A stretch of 64,000 nt of DNA from Polyangiaceae bacterium (lineage in GTDB: Bacteria; Myxococcota_A; Polyangia; Polyangiales; Polyangiaceae), in assembly GCA_025936045.1 (NCBI GenBank), contig JAICUB010000021.1:1-64000 (forward strand), given 5' to 3'. A program made the position numbers and the translations under genes. How positions within the stretch are numbered: position 1 is the first letter of the stretch; each line of letters opens with the position of its first letter. Below are positions 1-9,375 of the stretch, piece after piece. Under the pieces are notes generated by a model that was not told where the DNA came from, ran no database searches, and saw only the letters and a program-made list of their open reading frames with translations.

Positions 1-1
1 C

Positions 2-190
2 GATTCGACGCTGACGAGCACGGACGGCGCCGTGTTCACCTCCGTCGGCAACGGCGTTCAGCGCCTGACGCCCATCTCACCTTGGGGTAACGTCATCTAT
101 CCGAGCTCGAATCTCGTCGTGAGCTTCTGCGCGACGAAGACGGGCCCCGGCTATCGCCCCGAGTTCTTGTACGACAACCCCCGCTATTGA
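2..190 (+). CDS. C-terminal end of an unknown protein (partial)
   Basis: An open frame runs in from the left edge and ends at TGA 188-190, giving 62 residues. The codons have the strong G/C third-position bias of the rest of the window, and no other frame is as convincing. The visible tail includes a short Ser/Thr-rich stretch, one Cys and the ending FLYDNPRY. I do not recognise the family. It converges on the glycosyltransferase gene that follows, with a hairpin between them. Because the start lies outside the window, no function can be assigned. Confidence 0.55.
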   Translation, partial: DSTLTSTDGAVFTSVGNGVQRLTPISPWGNVIYPSSNLVVSFCATKTGPGYRPEFLYDNPRY

Positions 191-209
191 GCGGACCCTC
201 GGGGGTTCC

Positions 210-240
210 AGCCGTGTCGCCGCCGTAAGCGGCTACGGCT
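210..240. terminator. nested hairpin between convergent genes
   Basis: AGCCGT at 210-215 pairs with ACGGCT at 235-240, and inside it GCCGC (219-223) pairs with GCGGC (229-233) around a 5-base loop. It lies 20 bases after one stop codon and 12 bases before the converging one, where a bidirectional terminator would be expected. There is no clear T-run, so this is inferred from structure and position. Confidence 0.4.
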
Positions 241-251
241 CGCGCCCGCTT

Positions 252-1388
252 TTACCGCTGCATGGCGACCGCGGCATACGCGCCCACCACGGCTCTCGCG
301 TGCCCCGCCCACGTAAACCGCCCCGCCGCACGCAGCCGCTCCCCCCGCCCCGGCCCCTCACCGCGCAGCACCGCCCTCACCGCCTCGCACCACCCCTCCA
401 CGCTCGTCGTCGGCCGCACCACGACGGCCTCGCCGCCCACCTCCCTCAATACCGGAATATCACTCACGACGACCGGCGCCCCACACGCGAGCGCCTCAAT
501 CACGGGCAACCCGAACCCCTCCGCCAGACTCGGTAACACCACCGCGCGCGTCGCGCGCAAATGTGCCGACAACTCCGGCCGCAACATGTGCGGCACCTGA
601 CGCACGCGCTCGAGCACGCCAGCCGCCGCGAGCTCGGCGCGTTGCGCCGGCGTAAACGTGCCGCCCACCTGGTAAAGCTCGAGCTCCGGCTCGGCGCGTC
701 CAATCGCGATGAGCAGCTCGAGCAAAAAATCCGGATTTTTCCGCGGAATCAGGCTGCCGACGTGCATGACGAACGGCGCGCGGCCGCGGAGCTCTGCGTC
801 TTCCGCGCGTGGCTCGGGCTGAAACTCCGCTGCCACACCGTAAGGCGCGTGCACGAGCCGTTCAGGCGCAACCAGTCCGCGCTCCAGAATCTGGTCGCGC
901 ACGGTGAGGCTCGAGTGGAACACGACGGCTGCGCGCTTGAGGCCGGCAAGGAGCGCGCTCGCGATGGTGCGGAGCGCGGGGCCGTGTCGCTCGGGTTCGA
1001 ACGCGGGACGATAGGCGTCGAGGTCGTGGCAATAGATGCCGGTACGACCCGGAGGGAGTCCGAGCGCGAGGTGGCCGTAGCTGTGGTCGGTGATGTGAAA
1101 GAAGTCGTACTTGGCGCGCGCGCCGAGCAGGAGCAGCGGATATTCGAGGTAGCGGCCGAAGGCGATGGAACCGCGGTACGCCCAGCGCTCGAGCGGGGCG
1201 CTCCCGTGCGCCTCGGCGAAGCGCGCGAGCGGAGCCGGCAAGCGCGGACGAACACGCTCCGCGTGAACTCCGGGCAGCAACGCCGCTTGCTCGAGCAGCA
1301 TGTCGCCGAGCAGATCCATGCTGAACCAGCGCTCTTCGAGCAGATCGCAGAAGACACCGAGCGAAAATGGAGCCTGGGTCATGCTCAC
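252..1388 (-). CDS. glycosyltransferase, GT4 family
   Basis: A 378-residue GT-B fold glycosyltransferase, expected in the cytoplasm or at the inner membrane, transferring a sugar from a nucleotide donor. The C-terminal half carries the GT4 hallmarks: FVMHVGSLIPRKN opening the donor domain, then EGFGLPVIE, which is the EX7E motif, followed by CGAPVVVSD. The start is GTG at 1388, which overlaps the TGA of the upstream gene (GTGA); an in-frame ATG at 1382 is an alternative. It is the last gene of a five-gene minus-strand operon. Sugar specificity cannot be read from the sequence. Confidence 0.88.
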   Translation of the reverse strand: MSMTQAPFSLGVFCDLLEERWFSMDLLGDMLLEQAALLPGVHAERVRPRLPAPLARFAEAHGSAPLERWAYRGSIAFGRYLEYPLLLLGARAKYDFFHITDHSYGHLALGLPPGRTGIYCHDLDAYRPAFEPERHGPALRTIASALLAGLKRAAVVFHSSLTVRDQILERGLVAPERLVHAPYGVAAEFQPEPRAEDAELRGRAPFVMHVGSLIPRKNPDFLLELLIAIGRAEPELELYQVGGTFTPAQRAELAAAGVLERVRQVPHMLRPELSAHLRATRAVVLPSLAEGFGLPVIEALACGAPVVVSDIPVLREVGGEAVVVRPTTSVEGWCEAVRAVLRGEGPGRGERLRAAGRFTWAGHARAVVGAYAAVAMQR

Positions 1389-2614
1389 CTGGGCGCGCGC
1401 GACGCGACGAGCTCGCGCATGGTCTCCAAAAAGCGGTCGACGACGTCGTCCGGAGTGAAGACGCGCGCCGCTTCACGCGCTCGGGCGCTGAGCTCGACGC
1501 CGCGCGTGCGGGCCGCGACGAGCGCGCGTTCCATGGCCGCGGCGATCGAGGCAGGCGTGTAGGCGTCGAACGCGAAGCCGGCCGCTCCGGCGTAGGCGAA
1601 CGTGCCGTTCGTCGGACCGGCGACGACGGGTCGTCCGGCGGCGAGGGCCTCCGCGAGACCGAAGCCGAAGTTTTCGTTCTGGCTCGGTTGCACGAGGACG
1701 TCGGCTGCGGCAAGCAGCGCGGGAACGCGGTCGCGCGGGATCGCATCGAGCACGCTGATGTCCGGCACGCCGGCGTAGCGGGCGAGGATCGGTCGCGCGA
1801 ACGGGTCGTTTCGGAGGTTGCCGACCAGGCGCGCGCGCACGTCCGGCCTTCGCGCGCGAAGCTCCGCGAACGCCGCGAGGAAGAGATCGAGGCGCTTGCG
1901 CGGCGCGGCACGGCCGAGCCACAAAAGCTCGAGCGTCGGGCGTTGCCCGACGGGCGGCGTCGCGCCGAATTGCCCGAGCTCGATGGCGTACGGCATGACT
2001 TGCACCTGCTCGGGCTTCACCCCGAAACGAATCCATTGCTCGCGCGCCCACGGCGTCGCCACGAGATAGAGGTCCGAGAACGACCTTGCCGCCCGCGCGA
2101 CGAGCCAGCGGTACGCGTAAAACCCCTGGACCGCGGCGTAGTAAGCGGCGCCGGAGTTCCGGATCACGGTGCGCGCCGTCTCCGGGATGCGCAAGGCGGC
2201 CGCTTCGACCTGCGGCGGCCCCTGCGGCCATGACACCATGGGCAGCGAGGACGGCCAGCACGTGTGCGTGTCCGTGCAGAGGACGAGATCGTAGGGCGTG
2301 CTCGCGTGAAGCTCCTCGATCCGGCGCTTCGCGGCAAAGTCGTAGGCGAAGTGCGAGAACTGGGAGGATGCCGCCGACGCGTACGCGACCTTGAGCGCTT
2401 GCCCCGCGCGATAGACGACCTCCGCCGCCTCGACGTGCAGCGGCTGGAAACGGTAGCCGTCGTACCGTTCGAGCGAACGCGGGCGCACGTAGCCGGGGTT
2501 ACCGAAGAAATCGACCCGGTGTCCGCGCTCGAGGAGCCCGCGGAGCAGCACGGGGAAGGAGCCGGCGCTGCTCGCGACGCCGTCGGCCAAAATCCCGTGC
2601 ACGGCGAGGCGCAT
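1385..2614 (-). CDS. glycosyltransferase, GT4 family
   Basis: A 409-residue GT-B glycosyltransferase. The N-terminus MRLAVHGILADG followed by a Ser/Gly-rich loop fits the acceptor domain of GT4 enzymes. The donor domain has LLWLGRAAPRKRLDL, the EX7E motif as ENFGFGLAE, and GRPVVAGP. The frame is open well upstream, but ATG 2614 is chosen because it overlaps the stop of the preceding gene as TGATG, and the upstream extension is an Arg-rich shadow of that gene. It is translationally coupled on both sides within the glycan operon. Its sugar and acceptor are unknown. Confidence 0.88.
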   Translation of the reverse strand: MRLAVHGILADGVASSAGSFPVLLRGLLERGHRVDFFGNPGYVRPRSLERYDGYRFQPLHVEAAEVVYRAGQALKVAYASAASSQFSHFAYDFAAKRRIEELHASTPYDLVLCTDTHTCWPSSLPMVSWPQGPPQVEAAALRIPETARTVIRNSGAAYYAAVQGFYAYRWLVARAARSFSDLYLVATPWAREQWIRFGVKPEQVQVMPYAIELGQFGATPPVGQRPTLELLWLGRAAPRKRLDLFLAAFAELRARRPDVRARLVGNLRNDPFARPILARYAGVPDISVLDAIPRDRVPALLAAADVLVQPSQNENFGFGLAEALAAGRPVVAGPTNGTFAYAGAAGFAFDAYTPASIAAAMERALVAARTRGVELSARAREAARVFTPDDVVDRFLETMRELVASRAPR

Positions 2615-3804
2615 CAAGGCGCGCTCTGGAAATTGGCGAGGAAGCGCCGTCCCACGCTGTCGAACGAATGGTGCTCGCGGACGAGCGTGAGACCGCGCGC
2701 CCGCAGGTCGGCCGTGTAAGCCGCGTCCGTCGCGAGCCGCTCGAGGGCGCTCCGCACGGCTTCGCGATCGAGCCGCGTGACGACCGACGTCACCGCGCCG
2801 TAATGCTCGAGCTGCGCGGCGTAGGGCGGCGCGACGACGAGTACGGGGCGGCCCGCGGCCAGGTAGTCGACGGTCTTCGTGTAAATGCTCGTTTGGATTT
2901 GCTCCTTCACGCCGCGCTCTTCCGTGAAAGAGACCAAAATCACGGCGAGGTGCGCGGCCGCGAGCTTCTCCGCCACGAGTTCCGAGCTCACGAAGCCCGC
3001 GTATCTCACGTGTGGCCCCGCGAGCCCGGGCGGGCAGTGACTCGAATAAATCTCGAGCTCCACCGCGCGACCCGCGATGACGAGCCCGGCGTTCAGCCAC
3101 TCGCAGAACCAACGCATGCTGTCGAGGAACATCGAGTTGATCGAGCCCGTGTAAGCGAGCAGCAGGCGATCCTCGGGGAGCGGCGGCGCTTCCGCGGCGA
3201 TGCGCTGGTAGCGGTCGATGTCGACGAAATGGTGCATGAACTCGCCGTCGACGCCGTAGAGGCGCTTGAACTCGCGCACCATCGTGGGGCTCACGAGCCA
3301 GAGCTTCTTCGCCGACCGCAAGAACTCACGGCGGTGTCGCGTGATGAGGCGCTCGGCGGCGCGACACGTGAAGACCGAGTCGAGCCGGTCCATCTCGTAG
3401 TAGTAAAAGGGGAGGCCGAGCTCCTGCGCGAGGAAGTAGGCTGCGTGCGGGAATTCCGCTCCGTATGAGGTGGAGAGCAGCGCCTCCACGCCGCGCTCGC
3501 GCGCGATGCGCCGGCCGAGCTGCATCAGGTGCCCCAGCCGATAGCGGTTCAGCGTCGATTCGAGCGGCCCGAAGACGCGGCGCGGGCGCAGCGTCGTGTT
3601 GAAGGCGCGTACGGCGGTGTGCCGGCACGCGAGGTACGACTCGCGAACGACGGGCGACGCCTGGCCGTAAAAGGAGTCGCAGCAGAGCACGTCGAGCCGC
3701 GCAGGATCGTACTCGCGCAAGAGCTGCCGCATGATGAGCGGCGCGCCCGCGAGCGTGCTCGGTGGGTACTCGTTGATGAAGAGGAGCTGCTTGTATCGCT
3801 CCAC
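2614..3804 (-). CDS. glycosyltransferase-like protein, GT-B fold
   Basis: A 396-residue protein with a GT-B architecture: an N-terminal domain starting KQLLFINEYPPSTLAGAP, and a C-terminal donor domain with LAYTGSI, a YAGFV segment and YTKTVDYLAAGRPVLVV, the usual GT4 donor-pocket signature. A canonical EX7E is not obvious, so it is more divergent than its two downstream neighbours. The start is GTG 3804, 19 bases after the epimerase gene. Given the operon it probably adds one sugar to the same glycan; specificity is unknown. Confidence 0.82.
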   Translation of the reverse strand: MERYKQLLFINEYPPSTLAGAPLIMRQLLREYDPARLDVLCCDSFYGQASPVVRESYLACRHTAVRAFNTTLRPRRVFGPLESTLNRYRLGHLMQLGRRIARERGVEALLSTSYGAEFPHAAYFLAQELGLPFYYYEMDRLDSVFTCRAAERLITRHRREFLRSAKKLWLVSPTMVREFKRLYGVDGEFMHHFVDIDRYQRIAAEAPPLPEDRLLLAYTGSINSMFLDSMRWFCEWLNAGLVIAGRAVELEIYSSHCPPGLAGPHVRYAGFVSSELVAEKLAAAHLAVILVSFTEERGVKEQIQTSIYTKTVDYLAAGRPVLVVAPPYAAQLEHYGAVTSVVTRLDREAVRSALERLATDAAYTADLRARGLTLVREHHSFDSVGRRFLANFQSAP

Positions 3805-3823
3805 GGTGACTCGCTCGTTCCGC

Positions 3824-4876
3824 TCAGCGGGCCCGCTCTGCCCAGCTCCGGTGGATCTCCTCGAAGATGTCGGCGAGCGACTTCGTGAGGTCCCAGCCGG
3901 GGTAGTGTCGCTGCATCTTCTCGAGGTTCGAGATGTAGCAGACGTGGTCGCCCGCGCGATTCTGGTCCACGTAGTCGTATTGCATTTTCTTGCCGCTCAC
4001 CGCTTCGGCGAGCGCGAACGCCTCGAGAATCGAGCAGGAGTTCCGGCGGCCGCCGCCGAGGTTGTAGGTCTCGCCCGAGCGCGGCTTTTCGATGAAGGCA
4101 TGCGCGAAGCGGGCCACGTCGAGGGCGTGGATGTTGTCCCGCACCTGCTTCCCCTTGTAGCCGTACACCGTGTAACGCGTGCCGGTCACGTTGCACTTCA
4201 CGAGGTAGGAGAGAAAGCCGTGGAGCTCGACGCCCGAGTGGTTCGGCCCCGTGAGGCAGCCGCCGCGCAGGCAACAGGTGGGCATGCCGAAATAGCGGCC
4301 GTACTCCTGCACCATCACGTCGGCTGCGACCTTGGAGGCGCCGAACAGCGAGTGCATGGAGCGGTCGATGCGGCACCCCTCGTCGATGCCCGCGTGGTCC
4401 TCGGCGCGCGCGTAGTCCCAGCGCGTCTCGAGCTCGACGAGCGGCAGCTCGTTCGGCGCGTCGCCGTAGACTTTGTTGGTCGACATGTGGACGAAGGGCG
4501 ACTCCGGCACGGCGCGCCGCGCCGCTTCGAGCAGGTTCATGGTGCCGACGGCGTTCGTATCGAAGTCGTCGAACGGCATCTTCGCGGCGAGGTCGTGCGA
4601 CGGCTGCGCCGCCGTGTGCACGATCGCTCCGGGCCGGAGCTCGGCGACGAGCGCGAGCACGCCGGCCCGGTCGCGAATGTCGAGCTCGTGGTGGGTGAAA
4701 CCGCGGAGCTCGGCCGCGAGGCGCCGCTGGTTCCAGCGCGTGTCGCCGTTCGGCCCGAAGAAGACGGCGCGGCCGTTGTTGTCGACGCCGTGGACGTGCC
4801 AGCCCTCCGCGGTGAAGTAACTCGCGACCTCCGAGCCGATCAAGCCGGACGAGCCGGTGACGAGAATGCTCTTCAT
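3824..4876 (-). CDS. NAD-dependent epimerase/dehydratase (extended SDR, CDP-paratose 2-epimerase-like)
   Basis: A 350-residue extended SDR enzyme expected to epimerise or dehydrate a nucleotide sugar. The NAD-binding motif [11 protein letters not shown] is at residues 6-16, STNKVYGD at about 132-139 is the active-site Ser/Thr region, and [17 protein letters not shown] lies in the substrate domain. Where most SDRs have YxxxK, this protein has FGASK (Phe178, Lys182), so the catalytic Tyr is replaced; from memory, the subgroup related to CDP-paratose 2-epimerases shares this. ATG 4876 is chosen over upstream starts because it overlaps the carbamoyltransferase stop as ATGA. It likely supplies the activated sugar used by the three downstream glycosyltransferases. 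Confidence 0.85.
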   Translation of the reverse strand: MKSILVTGSSGLIGSEVASYFTAEGWHVHGVDNNGRAVFFGPNGDTRWNQRRLAAELRGFTHHELDIRDRAGVLALVAELRPGAIVHTAAQPSHDLAAKMPFDDFDTNAVGTMNLLEAARRAVPESPFVHMSTNKVYGDAPNELPLVELETRWDYARAEDHAGIDEGCRIDRSMHSLFGASKVAADVMVQEYGRYFGMPTCCLRGGCLTGPNHSGVELHGFLSYLVKCNVTGTRYTVYGYKGKQVRDNIHALDVARFAHAFIEKPRSGETYNLGGGRRNSCSILEAFALAEAVSGKKMQYDYVDQNRAGDHVCYISNLEKMQRHYPGWDLTKSLADIFEEIHRSWAERAR

Positions 4877-6594
4877 TTGTCGAGCACGAACGAGCCGATC
4901 ACGAGGGAGTCGAGGCCCGTGTCGAAGAAACAGCGAATGGCCTCGCGCGGGTGACACACGATCGGCTCACCCTTGATGTTGAACGAGGTGTTCAAGAGGC
5001 ACTCCGTGCCCGTGCGAGCGCCGAACTCGCGAAGTAGCCTGAAGAAGAGCGGATTGATGTGTTCCTCCACGATCTGCGGCCGCGCGGTGCCGTCGGCGTG
5101 GACGACGGCGGGGATGCGTGCGCGCACTTCCGGTCGCACCTCGAAGCTCGTGATCATGTAACGCTCGGCGCGAGCGCGCGGATCGAGGAGCTCCTTCGCG
5201 GCCGCCGGTGTCATCGACGGGCAGAACGGCCGAAACGCCTCGCGAAACTTCACGCGCGCGTTGATGATGTCCTTGTTTTCGGCCTTGCTCGGATCCATCA
5301 AAATGGAGCGGCCGCCGAGCGCGCGCGGCCCCGTCTCCATGCGTCCCTGGAACCAGCCGACGATCTTGCCCGCGGCGAGCCGCTCCGCAGCCGCGCGCGC
5401 CGGATCGTCGGTCACGGCGTAGGGAATGTGGCGTTCGTCCAAGAGCGCGCGGATGAGCGCGTCATCGAACGCGGGGCCCCAATAGATCTGTTGCAACGGC
5501 TCGCGCGCGAGCGCACCGCCGCGCGCCGCGTTGGCGTAGAGCGCGGCACCCGCCGCGAGGCCGCCGTCACCGGACTCGGGGAAGATGTACTGCTGATCCA
5601 TGAGCCCGCTCTCCCACAGGCGCTGGTTCATCTTCACGTTCAGCATCACGCCGCCCGCGAAGCACGCCGTGCGCGTGCCCTCGGCTTTGAGCCAGTGGCG
5701 TACGATGTCGAGCATCTCGCGTTCGAGCACGCGCTGGGCCTCGGCTGCGATCGCCTCGCGCCCGTACTTGGCGACGAGCGGGACGATCCGCTCGGTTTCG
5801 TTGAAGTGATAGTGGTACGTGCCGACGTCGATCCAGAAACCGAGGTCCCCGAAGTCGTGCGGCTTCACGAGGCGGCCACCCTCGTAACGGGGGCAAAACT
5901 CGTCGAGCACGCCCTCGACTCCCTGCGTGGAGCCGTAAGGAGCGAGTCCCATCGTCTTGCCTTCGCCGTCGCCCACCCACCAGCCGAGCCCCTCGGTGAC
6001 GAGACCGTAGAACCAGCCGAGCGAACCCGACGCACCCTCGCGGTAGAGGAGCTCGAAGCTCGCGGGCGGCTTCACGCGCCACACGCTGAGCGAGGCGTCG
6101 TCCCCGATGCCGTCGGCGGTGATGACGAGGGTCTGCTCGTGACGCCCTGACGTGTAGAACGCCGACGCGGCGTGCGCGAGATGATGTTCCACCGGACGCA
6201 CCGGCAGCGGTCGCGCCGTCTTGAACGTCGGGTAGTAAATCGGCGGAACCTCGAAATTCTTCGGCTTGTACGCGTGGTACACGTCGCGCAGGAAGCCGAG
6301 CACCTTCTCGACCACGGCCTCGCGCTGCGGCGACGCAACCGTGACCGCCTCGAGATTCATGATCTGGCGCAGGGTGCCGCCGTCCGTGTTCTTCGAGGTG
6401 AACGCGATCTCGTCGATCTGATCGATCGTGAGCTTGCCTTCGGCGAGGCAATACTCGATGGCCTGAACCGGAAGCCCGTTGTAGTGCTTGATGCGTACGA
6501 AGCGCTCCTCGAGCACGCACGCGACCACCTGGCCGTCCACCACGAGCGCCGCGTTCGAGTCGTGCCCCACGTGGATGCCGAGAACTCGAGTCAA
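4873..6594 (-). CDS. carbamoyltransferase, NodU/CmcH family
   Basis: A 573-residue carbamoyltransferase, the usual family size, that transfers a carbamoyl group from carbamoyl phosphate via carbamoyl-AMP to a hydroxyl, typically of a sugar. The N-terminal Kae1-like domain starts [12 protein letters not shown] and contains [14 protein letters not shown] and ADGIGDDAS. The C-terminal YrdC-like domain has [16 protein letters not shown] and ends in [17 protein letters not shown]. The start appears to be TTG 6594, with GGAG nine bases upstream; no ATG or GTG fits better. As the first gene of the operon it points to a carbamoylated sugar in the final product, whether surface glycan or secondary metabolite. 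Confidence 0.92.
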   Translation of the reverse strand: MTRVLGIHVGHDSNAALVVDGQVVACVLEERFVRIKHYNGLPVQAIEYCLAEGKLTIDQIDEIAFTSKNTDGGTLRQIMNLEAVTVASPQREAVVEKVLGFLRDVYHAYKPKNFEVPPIYYPTFKTARPLPVRPVEHHLAHAASAFYTSGRHEQTLVITADGIGDDASLSVWRVKPPASFELLYREGASGSLGWFYGLVTEGLGWWVGDGEGKTMGLAPYGSTQGVEGVLDEFCPRYEGGRLVKPHDFGDLGFWIDVGTYHYHFNETERIVPLVAKYGREAIAAEAQRVLEREMLDIVRHWLKAEGTRTACFAGGVMLNVKMNQRLWESGLMDQQYIFPESGDGGLAAGAALYANAARGGALAREPLQQIYWGPAFDDALIRALLDERHIPYAVTDDPARAAAERLAAGKIVGWFQGRMETGPRALGGRSILMDPSKAENKDIINARVKFREAFRPFCPSMTPAAAKELLDPRARAERYMITSFEVRPEVRARIPAVVHADGTARPQIVEEHINPLFFRLLREFGARTGTECLLNTSFNIKGEPIVCHPREAIRCFFDTGLDSLVIGSFVLDK

Positions 6595-6679
6595 TGTCGT
6601 TTTCTCCTGACCTCGGGTTCTCCCACCGTACCGTGACCTGCGTCAAATCGACCGGCCGTCGGGTCGGCTTGGCTTGTAG

Positions 6680-7294
6680 TCACGATGTCAGCGCGCGCCC
6701 GACGAGCGCTTTTGCCACGGCTGAAAGCGGTAGGCCGAGCGCCGCTTCGTGGCCCCGTGCGCTCATCTTTTTCCAGGTCTTTTGCACGATGTCGATCGCC
6801 TTCGACTCATCGGGGTACTTGCGGATGAACGCGTCGAATTCATGCTCGAGGAAGACGAGGCAGAGCGCGTCCTCCATCGTCTGTGAGTCGGGATTCGAGC
6901 GCAGGTGTTGCTTCGTGACGATGGTCTCGACGGCGCGGAGCGTCGGCTCGTCGTAGCCGGCCTCGTTCAGGATTTCGCGCGCTCGCTCGGCGTGAAAGCG
7001 TCCGAGGCGCGTTCGCCATTGCAGGTAGCCCGCGCGCCCTTCCGCAAACTCCGTGCGCGCGATTTTCCAGCGTTCGAGGTGTTGGCAATGCGCGGCGAGG
7101 CGGAGCGCTTCCGACGCGTGGGGTTCGAGCGTCACGACCCAGCTCGCGAGTCGCTCGGCTTGAACGAGCAGCCGTGGTCGCGTCACGCCGTCGACGGTTT
7201 CGCCTACCGGGTCGGCCGCGTTCAGCGCCGTGAAGCGCGCGATCGCTTTTTCGAATCGAAGGTCCGTGATGGCGCCATTGTACCGCGCGAGCAA
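6680..7294 (-). CDS. DUF4202 domain protein
   Basis: About 204 residues matching the DUF4202 family as I remember it: FEKAIARFTALNAADP at the start, RPRLLVQAERLASWVVTLEP, HCQHLERWKIAR, then FHAERAREILNEAGYD and a Glu/Asp-rich helix with CLVFLEHEF. The spaced His and Asp residues suggest an HD-like metal-dependent fold, but the activity is not known. I place the start at TTG 7294, because longer in-frame starts would run into the divergent aldo/keto reductase gene and lack conserved character; ATG 7348 is possible. The 52-base gap to the divergent gene probably holds both promoters. Confidence 0.78.
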   Translation of the reverse strand: MLARYNGAITDLRFEKAIARFTALNAADPVGETVDGVTRPRLLVQAERLASWVVTLEPHASEALRLAAHCQHLERWKIARTEFAEGRAGYLQWRTRLGRFHAERAREILNEAGYDEPTLRAVETIVTKQHLRSNPDSQTMEDALCLVFLEHEFDAFIRKYPDESKAIDIVQKTWKKMSARGHEAALGLPLSAVAKALVGRALTS

Positions 7295-7346
7295 GCGCTC
7301 GCCGCGGGCGATTGTGGCCCCGGCCGAGCGGCTGTACGGAGCACGC

Positions 7347-8330
7347 ATGAAATATCGAGAGCTCGGCCGCACCGGCTTCCGCGTATCGACCGTCAGTTTC
7401 GGCGCGTGGGCCATCGGCGGGACCTGGGGCGACGTCGACGACGCGGAGTCGATGGCGGCGCTGCACCGTGCGCTCGATCTCGGCGTCAATTTCTTCGATA
7501 CCGCGGACGTTTACGGCGACGGCCACAGTGAGAGCTTGCTCAGGCGGCTCCGGAGCGAACGCGTGGAGCCCTTTTGGGTCGCGACCAAGGCCGGCCGGCG
7601 CGCGAGCCCGCACGTCGCGGCCGCTTACAATCGGGAAAACCTCACGCGCTGGACCGAACGGAGCCTCGTGAACCTCGGAGTGGAAGCGCTCGATCTCCTG
7701 CAGCTGCATTGTCCGCCGGCCGACGTTTACTATCAGCCCGAGGTCTTCGGCGTGCTCGACGACCTCGTGCGCGAAGGCAAGCTCAAGCACTACGGTGTGA
7801 GCGTCGAGCGCGTGGAAGAGGCGCTCAAGGCGATCGAGTTCCCCGGTGTGCAGTCGGTGCAGATCATCTTCAACCTCTTTCGCCAGCGGCCGGCCGAGCT
7901 CTTCTTCGAGCAGGCGCGCTCGAAAAAGGTCGGCATTCTGGCGCGGTTGCCGCTCTCGTCGGGGCTCCTCGGCGGCAAGCTCAAACGCGATACCGTGTTC
8001 GGTCAAGACGATCACCGCCGCTTCAATCGCCACGGTGAGGCGTTCGATCGCGGCGAGACGTTCTCGGGTGTCGATTACGAGCTCGCGTTGTCCGTCGTCG
8101 ATGAGATGAAGGCGCTGGTGCCCGCCGGAAGCACGTTGCCTGAGCTGGCGCTCCGCTGGATCGTGGGCTTCGAGGCGGTCACTTGCGCCATCCCCGGAGC
8201 CAAGCGGGCCTCACAGGTCGCCGAAAACGTGGCAGCCTCCGATTTGCCGCCGCTCGATGCGAAGCTCCTCGCCGAGCTCCGCGCGATCTACGAGCGCCGC
8301 ATCAAGTCGCAAGTCCACCAATACTGGTGA
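7347..8330 (+). CDS. aldo/keto reductase
   Basis: A 327-residue NADPH-dependent aldo/keto reductase with a TIM-barrel fold, expected in the cytosol. The catalytic tetrad is visible: Asp and Tyr in FFDTADVYGDGHSE, Lys in WVATKAG and His in LLQLHCPP. AIPGAK near the C-terminus belongs to the cofactor phosphate site. ATG 7347 (MKYRELGRTG) matches the typical family start; the open frame further upstream is the antisense of DUF4202. The substrate is unknown. It converges on the next gene with only two bases between the stop codons, so no terminator can fit there. Confidence 0.93.
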   Translation: MKYRELGRTGFRVSTVSFGAWAIGGTWGDVDDAESMAALHRALDLGVNFFDTADVYGDGHSESLLRRLRSERVEPFWVATKAGRRASPHVAAAYNRENLTRWTERSLVNLGVEALDLLQLHCPPADVYYQPEVFGVLDDLVREGKLKHYGVSVERVEEALKAIEFPGVQSVQIIFNLFRQRPAELFFEQARSKKVGILARLPLSSGLLGGKLKRDTVFGQDDHRRFNRHGEAFDRGETFSGVDYELALSVVDEMKALVPAGSTLPELALRWIVGFEAVTCAIPGAKRASQVAENVAASDLPPLDAKLLAELRAIYERRIKSQVHQYW

Positions 8331-8332
8331 CC

Positions 8333-9373
8333 TCAACGCGCGATGGGCGGTGACGCGAAGCGGCTCGGGAAGGGGTCGGCCGTTTCGCGGCGATTCACTT
8401 CGCGCTGGCTCCAGACGGGCGTCGCGCCCCGCTCCGCGAAGAGCGCCACGCCGATCACGCCGACGTTGCGGTCGCTGCCCTTTTGCGCCGCATAGGAGCC
8501 GCGCACGCTGCCGAAGCGAAACGCCGCCACCTCGTCCATGCTCTGCCGGAAGCCGTCGATGTCGACGGTCGCGAACGGTTGGAGCAAGTAGCCGCGCTTC
8601 GAGAGCGACCCCGACCGGCCGTCGAGCACGTCGAGCCCGTCCACCGTCACGACCGCCTCGAAACGATTCGAGCTCTGATTGACGAGCTCGATCATGTAGC
8701 GCTGGCCGACCTCACCCTGCGCGAGGTGGTCGCGACCCGTCGCGAACGTGGGGAGCGGGCTTCCGTTCGAATCGACGAGGCGTACCGTGACGAGACCGTT
8801 GCTGGCCACCGCTGCCGATTCCGTGCGGAAGGCGATCGGCGACGCGCCGTGGAGCATCGCAGTGATGCCCGTCGAGTCGTTGTAGCGAATGGTCGTGAGC
8901 GAAAAGGGGCTATTGCTCGCACGCTCGAACGCGACGTTCGAGACGTGGCTCGCCATCGTTTCGCCCCAGGTCGTACCGAGGCCGGGGCGCTCGGGCTGAA
9001 TGTCGAAAGGCCGCGCCGACTTCTTCGCCGGTTCGGCGCTCGCACCGCGTGACGAGCCCGAGCCCGCACTGTCGTCACGTGCTTCGGAGCTCGCTCCTCT
9101 GGACGTTGGCGCTGCCGCGGGTGCGGGGGACCCTTTCGTTGCCGCGTTCGATTGCGGCGGCGCGGGCGCCGCTTCGTCCTCGGATTCATCGGCTTCCGGC
9201 GTGTTCGGCGCGGACGCGGGCGCGTCGCTATCCGGGAAGGCATTCGGCTCCGGCGTCGTTGCGGGCGGCGCAGCGTCGTGGTTCGCGTGCTCCGCTTCCG
9301 GCTTGCCGGCGGTTGCACACGCCGCCGCCATGAGTCCCACCATCAGAATCGAGCCGTAATGCCGAGTTTTCAT
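8333..9373 (-). CDS. lipoprotein with conserved C-terminal domain of unknown function
   Basis: A 346-residue protein with a lipobox at VGLMAAAC, so it should be lipidated and exported. Residues ~25-130 are a low-complexity Ala/Pro/Glu/Ser spacer. The C-terminal half is folded-looking, with NRFEAVVTVDGLDVLDG and RGYLLQPFATVDIDGFRQS, then FRFGSVRGSYAAQKG and VGVIGVALFAE. I associate this pattern with a widespread uncharacterised proteobacterial domain. ATG 9373 follows GGAGG at a good distance, but that Shine-Dalgarno lies in a hairpin (9376-9404). The function is unknown. Confidence 0.8.
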   Translation of the reverse strand: MKTRHYGSILMVGLMAAACATAGKPEAEHANHDAAPPATTPEPNAFPDSDAPASAPNTPEADESEDEAAPAPPQSNAATKGSPAPAAAPTSRGASSEARDDSAGSGSSRGASAEPAKKSARPFDIQPERPGLGTTWGETMASHVSNVAFERASNSPFSLTTIRYNDSTGITAMLHGASPIAFRTESAAVASNGLVTVRLVDSNGSPLPTFATGRDHLAQGEVGQRYMIELVNQSSNRFEAVVTVDGLDVLDGRSGSLSKRGYLLQPFATVDIDGFRQSMDEVAAFRFGSVRGSYAAQKGSDRNVGVIGVALFAERGATPVWSQREVNRRETADPFPSRFASPPIAR

Positions 9374-9375
9374 CT

